The position numbers and the translations under genes were made by a program. Positions 56,979 to 64,000 of a stretch of 64,000 nucleotides of DNA are shown in pieces; position 1 is the first letter of the stretch; each line of letters begins with the position of its first letter. The notes below the pieces were generated by a model. It was not told the origin of the DNA. It saw nothing but the letters and a program-made list of their open reading frames with translations, and did no database searches. Origin of the DNA: Beroe forskalii (Eukaryota > Ctenophora > Nuda > Beroida > Beroidae); assembly GCA_011033025.1 (NCBI GenBank), contig WFMF01000188.1, positions 186,001 through 250,000 on the forward strand, written 5' to 3'.

Positions 56979-57135
56979 CTCTACTTTTCCCACTTTCATT
57001 CTTGCCCTCAATCATGTGTTGTGATTTAGATATGGTATTGTGATTTAGATTTAGGATTGTGATTGTTTTCGATTAGGATTAACAAATCATTCATTCTTAT
57101 CTTAAATGTGGGGGGAATGTGATCCTTCATGGTAA

Positions 57136-59830
<2,695 letters not shown>

Positions 59831-60429
59831 TTCGATGAATTTGATCATTATTTTAAATGAATTCCCAGTGATCTGGGCCGAGTAGCTTGAATTTAACCAT
59901 TTTAGATGTATACGTTTTATTTTTTAAATTTCCTTCTATAAGTTTCAAAACATAATTACTTAATTAGACATCAGTGTGCCGTCTCCCTCAGTGTGCCCAC
60001 TGCGTGCATCGGTGTTTTACCGAGTTACGTATTAAATTGTAATATATATATCCTATGGATTTGTATATCGATGTGTTATTTTTGTGACATTGATTTTGTC
60101 AGCGTTTATGAAAATCATTTTGTGATTGTATTTTCGTAAAACTATTGTTAGGGCTTCGTTCGATACAAATTATTTCCAATTGGCGATTTCGTTTAATTGA
60201 CTTTAAGAATAATCCAAAGTTATACACTATACAGCATAGTTGTATTGTCTTAGGCAGAACAAAGTTTCATGACTGAATTTTTCCTTTTAAATTCAACGGA
60301 CAAATTGCACAGTTTCAAAACCTCCTCCCCCGCCCTAAATAACGTTAACAGTACTTTTATTTGTTGAACTATAAAATTTGAAAAAAACCTTCCTCCCCTG
60401 GCTGATTACATAAAAGTGACCGATCCATC
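59831..60429. other. ADH5 3' flank and Tudor-gene promoter region
   Basis: The 600 bases between the ADH5 stop and the Tudor-gene start must hold the 3' UTR of one and the promoter of the other. No CACGTG module and no clear polyadenylation signal stand out. Confidence 0.5.
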
Positions 60430-63400
60430 ATGATTAGGAACATGGGAGAGGATCCGCAACCCTCTCACAGTTTCGAAGCTGTGGTCACCCATGTCGAAGA
60501 CCTGGACAGGTGAGTGGCAGTTCTCAAAATCGGGTCTTACCAAATGGGCGATTTTTATTTATCATTTATAACAAAATTTCCTGTTGCCCACCAATCGAAG
60601 ACTTGATGAACGAATCGGAGCAGGCCATGCCATTATATAGGGGCATTGATATTTGATTGTCACATGAGGATGTTGCTTTGCCTCCAACATCGCAGATTTT
60701 CAAACCTCAATATCTCAGGTTCTGGGTGCAACCCCTCTACAACCCTGATGATCGTAAGAAGCTGCACATCATTGAAAGTGCGCTGGGGATCAACCCCCGG
60801 GCTCTGAACAAACCACCCACAAAGAATGACTACGTCAGCGTCAAGCTCAACGAACGAGGGTGGACATTGGACGGCACATTTGCACTGTAGGAAACTTAAA
60901 GGACGAGTAAAGCGAAATTTAAGGTATATGAAAAAATTCATATTATGATAGGTATCATAATTAAAAACACTTTAGTCAAAGTCCGATGTTTCTATTCACT
61001 TCCTACCACACGCTATAGCTAAATCAAAGAGCAATTTAGGCGCAAAATATGAGGCAGTATGGTCCCAGTATCGAATTACACCCTGAGTTCACTATGTAAA
61101 CACAGGTATTGCACTGTTATTGACGGTTTTGATTTATTCACGCCTCAAAGAATTAGATAGATTTTTTTTGTCATTCCAAAATTGAGAATTCACTAGACGA
61201 AACAAAACGCTGTTTAACCACTCATTGATAGATAATTATACCAAAACGCACGTGAACTAATAGGAAGGGGACCAAATCTCATCAACTGCATGTTATCTCG
61301 TCTTGTGGGTGTGGTAGAATCTTCGTTTTTTAACGATTAGATTAGAGAATTGCCCTAGATTCTGTGTACAACGTCTGAAAACGATATTTGAATAAAATTT
61401 TTTCGCTTTACTCGTCCTTTAAGTTGAAGATATTGCGACGTTTTTCTGAATAAAGGTCTACAAATCTACAATCTGCCCCCATGCAATGCATCTATGATTA
61501 TAACTGTTTACATGATCCATATTGACGTGTAAACATGGCATTTTTAAACGTTTCAAGTGTAAACACTCAACATTCCCCCTGATCAGGAGGGTGGAAGAGG
61601 GCCCGGTTGAAGCAGGACCCCCAGCAGCTAGCTCTCATTCACCTAGTGGACTACGGAGCTGAGGAGCAGGTCCCTGATTCAGCGCTCTACTCTCTGCCCT
61701 ACGAGCTAGGTGGGTATTACCGGAACCCTGCAAACTGCAGCCCCCATAATGTCGTTATTCTGCCCTTCAGGGGCCTCAATGCAATCAATATTTTTCTAAA
61801 ATCCATCCAACAATGGTTGGTGGATTAAAGTCTTCACTCTGTCTCTAGTTTTAATCGTTTATCGTCTAGGGACGATTGAACAGGTGAGATAATTTAACAA
61901 ATATCTTCCCCACTTCAACTCTCTCCCGCCAGGCATGGACGTTCTCCAAGAACAGAGTATCGCCTGTACACTAGCTGGTGTAAAGATGACGAGCCCTAAA
62001 CCACCCCAAGCTAACCAGTACATGAAGGATGCACTGACAGCACGTAAAGTGACAGTCAAAGCGTACTCCATCTCACCCAACACTCTGGATTTGTTGGTGG
62101 ATCTGGTTACTCCTGATCATCCGAGTTTCAGACAACACGTCCTACTTATGCAGGTCAGTGAGCTCAGTGAGCATCTTCTCTTGATGCTCTTAAGTCCCAA
62201 TCGAGATACTCTCAAAGCTCTATAAGAAGTTGTTTCTGCATGATGTAATGTTTCTGCCTTCCGTGATTTCAATATCGTATGAAATATCACATGATGTCCG
62301 TGATGTTGATATAGAACCTTCAAAATGAAAACAATCTTCTTCCCTTCTTATGCAGCTAGCAAGTCAGGCTAACATCCCCAGCGCACCCCACACCAAGGAC
62401 CCAGGCACCATAAAACCCACGCTGGGAGATAAGAACGCTGTGATTGTCAGTCACGTGACAGACCTCACTGACTTCTGGATTCAGTACAGAGCTGCGGAGA
62501 AAAACCTGACCAGGTTGGACTTCTTGACACCTTACTCTTGTTGACACCAAATCTTATTCTCCTGACACCAGTTCTATGGTTTATTGACACAATGTTAGCG
62601 TTTCCTCCATGGCCATGTTTCCTGACACCAAGAATTTACAAGAATTTTTACAAGAATTTTAAAATATAATTTGTGAAAAACCTGACCAAATCACACAAAG
62701 TCACACCATATGTTAATAAAACGGAGATGATATTGTGATTTCTTGACACCATGTTCTGGAATCTTTGATGCACTAATCAATTTCTGACGGAGGAAGAAAA
62801 AGGATACGTTAGAACAATTTAAACTTTTCCTACATGGCCTTATTTTCCTGATGGTGCCATATCCTTGACACCATGTTCAGTATCGAATTGACACTAAAAT
62901 CAAATTAACACCACCATCTCTCCTTTTCAGTATGATGACAGCAATGAAGAACCTGTACTCCTCAAACGTCCACTCCCCCGCTAACATGATTAACATTGGA
63001 ATGCTCTGCTGTGTCCAGCTGGGTGCTGATTGGTTCAGGGCAGAGATCAAACAAGTCCTCAGCATGGGTAAGACCCGGGAGGTTTTAGATGAGACTTCTG
63101 TAAACTTATTTTGATACGTAGCTAAAAAGATACCAAATTTAATGGAAAGAGTTTGAAAACTATGTGTACTTTTACCAATTTCCCAGAAAACTTTGGCCCC
63201 ACCTCTGGTGACCCTGAACCCCACCTCCTACCCCAGGGCACATAATGGTGATCCTGAAGGACTTTGGCAACGTGCAGTTGGTTAGCAGCAAACAGATCTA
63301 CCCTCTGGAGGGCTCCCTGATCGGAACACCCTTCTGGGCGGTGAGATGCGGCCTCCACAACATCACCCCAACCACCCCCACTGCCCTGGGGAACTTCCCC

Positions 63401-64000
63401 AAACAGCTCAACCAATGGTAAGTTTGGCATGACTTTTATTTAGTTAGATCAGAAAATTTATCCCTTTCATCAATCATGATTCTAGATTTCAAGGAGCTTC
63501 TGGGAAGGTGCTGACTGCTTTAAGTGCTCGGTAAGCAACAACGTAAAATTTATAATCCTGGAGCTCCTTCGTAAACAGTGATCTTTATTCAGGAAATGCT
63601 CCAATTCCGATCCATAGCCATGCTCTCCCCCACCAGGTTCACGAAGTACGCCACAGAGGCTCACTCCTACTACATAGCTCACTTCATCAGACAGTCAGAC
63701 GACAGATACTGGATAGACCTCCATGATGACAAGGCTGGAGCTGGAGGTATTTCTAAAATTCTATGAACAGCCATGAGCTTAAATCTCTCAACATTTCCTC
63801 GTTACAGTTTACACCACCCTTGACCAGAATTTAAAACTGGAGGAAGCTCGTTTAAATGGGGTTTAATAAAGCCTCTATGTCTTAAAATCTATCCTCGTAC
63901 ATTCGTCTTCCTTTTCGCAGGTGAGGTAAAACCTACGACAACCGAGCTCCTGGTGACTAACAACTGTGCTAAAAGAATCACTGAAAACTTCCCCAGCTAC
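60430..64000 (+). CDS. multi-Tudor-domain (TDRD-type) protein, 5' part
   Basis: Extended Tudor domains bind methyl-arginine tails, typically of Piwi proteins, in germ granules. Exons: 60430-60509, 60719 to about 60860 (end unresolved), about 61587-61709, 61933-62153, 62356-62513, 62931-63067, 63237-63417, 63637-63746 and 63921 onward; the gene runs off the window. The start is MIRNMGEDPQPSHSFEAVVT. First eTudor: THVEDLDRFWVQPLY, WKRARL, HLVDYGAEEQVPDSALY. Second eTudor: VSHVTDLTDFWIQYRA, MLCCVQLGADWFRAEIKQV, ILKDFGNVQLVSSKQIYPL. Both show the family pattern FW-Q, W-RA and DYG/DFGN. A further segment (EAHSYYIAHFIRQSDDRYWI) begins another module. Exons 4-9 are phase-perfect. The exon 2 to exon 3 junction is not: no GT donor gives the required phase, and a TTAA-flanked MITE sits just beyond exon 2. 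Confidence 0.85.
60898..61420. mobile_element. MITE with TTAA flanks in the Tudor-gene intron
   Basis: A 25-bp perfect inverted repeat (60893-60917 and 61401-61425) includes AGGACGAGTAAAGCGAAA at the left and its complement at the right, with TTAA immediately outside the AGGACG/CGTCCT ends. TTAA duplication is typical of piggyBac- and Kolobok-type transposons. Non-coding. It begins a few bases past the end of the open frame of exon 2. Confidence 0.8.
62514..62930. repeat. degenerate TTGACACCA repeat in the Tudor-gene intron
   Basis: CTTGACACC/CCTGACACCA words recur at irregular 20-60-base spacing through most of this intron (about ten times), together with TTTCCTGATGG-type variants. This is probably an old degenerate minisatellite. 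Confidence 0.6.

Noticed and set aside
63495-63529. Possible extra Tudor-gene exon (SFWEGADCFKCS)
   Set aside because: Including it breaks the phase into the next exon, whereas 63417 joins 63637 directly in frame.

Overview
The window is nuclear DNA from an invertebrate animal. It is AT-rich, its genes are cut by many short GT-AG introns, and it is full of minisatellites and small inverted-repeat DNA transposons (MITEs). The gene families found (ULK3-like kinase with MIT domains, myosin essential light chain, GATA factor, MEX3, class III alcohol dehydrogenase, a Tudor-domain protein and a GPCR with LDL-receptor class A repeats) point to Metazoa. I could not place the phylum.

Layout. 0-3.4 kb (+): C-terminal MIT-domain exons of a ULK3-like gene, preceded by a 28-bp minisatellite. 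3.9-7.0 kb: a MITE-like repeat and a 1.8-kb 14-bp minisatellite. 7.2-9.6 kb: two CACGTG/CCAAT modules and a perfect 91-bp palindrome. 10.1-12.3 kb (+): myosin essential light chain. 14.3-17.6 kb (-): an intronless 1111-residue GPCR with LDLa repeats, with G-rich minisatellites on both sides. 19.6-25 kb: almost gene-free. 25.1-26.7 kb (+): an unrecognised multi-exon gene. 28.5-39.4 kb (+): a two-finger GATA factor whose 6.2-kb intron holds two CACGTG/CCAAT modules and a TA-flanked MITE. 39.4-46.6 kb: gene-poor. 46.6-48.2 kb (-): MEX3-like double-KH RNA-binding protein. 49.8-50.7 kb: LINE ORF1 remnant. 51.1-51.7 kb (-): the kinase-domain exon of a ULK3-like gene. 51.8-57 kb: dense inverted-repeat elements and a 163-bp satellite. 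57.2-59.8 kb (+): S-(hydroxymethyl)glutathione dehydrogenase (ADH5 class). 60.4-64 kb (+): 5' part of a multi-Tudor protein that runs off the end.

The most striking point concerns ULK3. The kinase exon (minus strand, 51 kb) and the MIT exons (plus strand, 1-3 kb) fit together in reading frame and in homology. Each has the same 28-bp repeat array in its adjoining intron, and the arrays share 32 identical bases in inverted orientation. This suggests that one ULK3 gene was split by an inversion of about 51 kb with duplicated breakpoints, or that the assembly has a mis-oriented block. The second theme is an unusual collection of hairpin-forming elements, including a 169-bp element predicted to fold as a three-armed cloverleaf.
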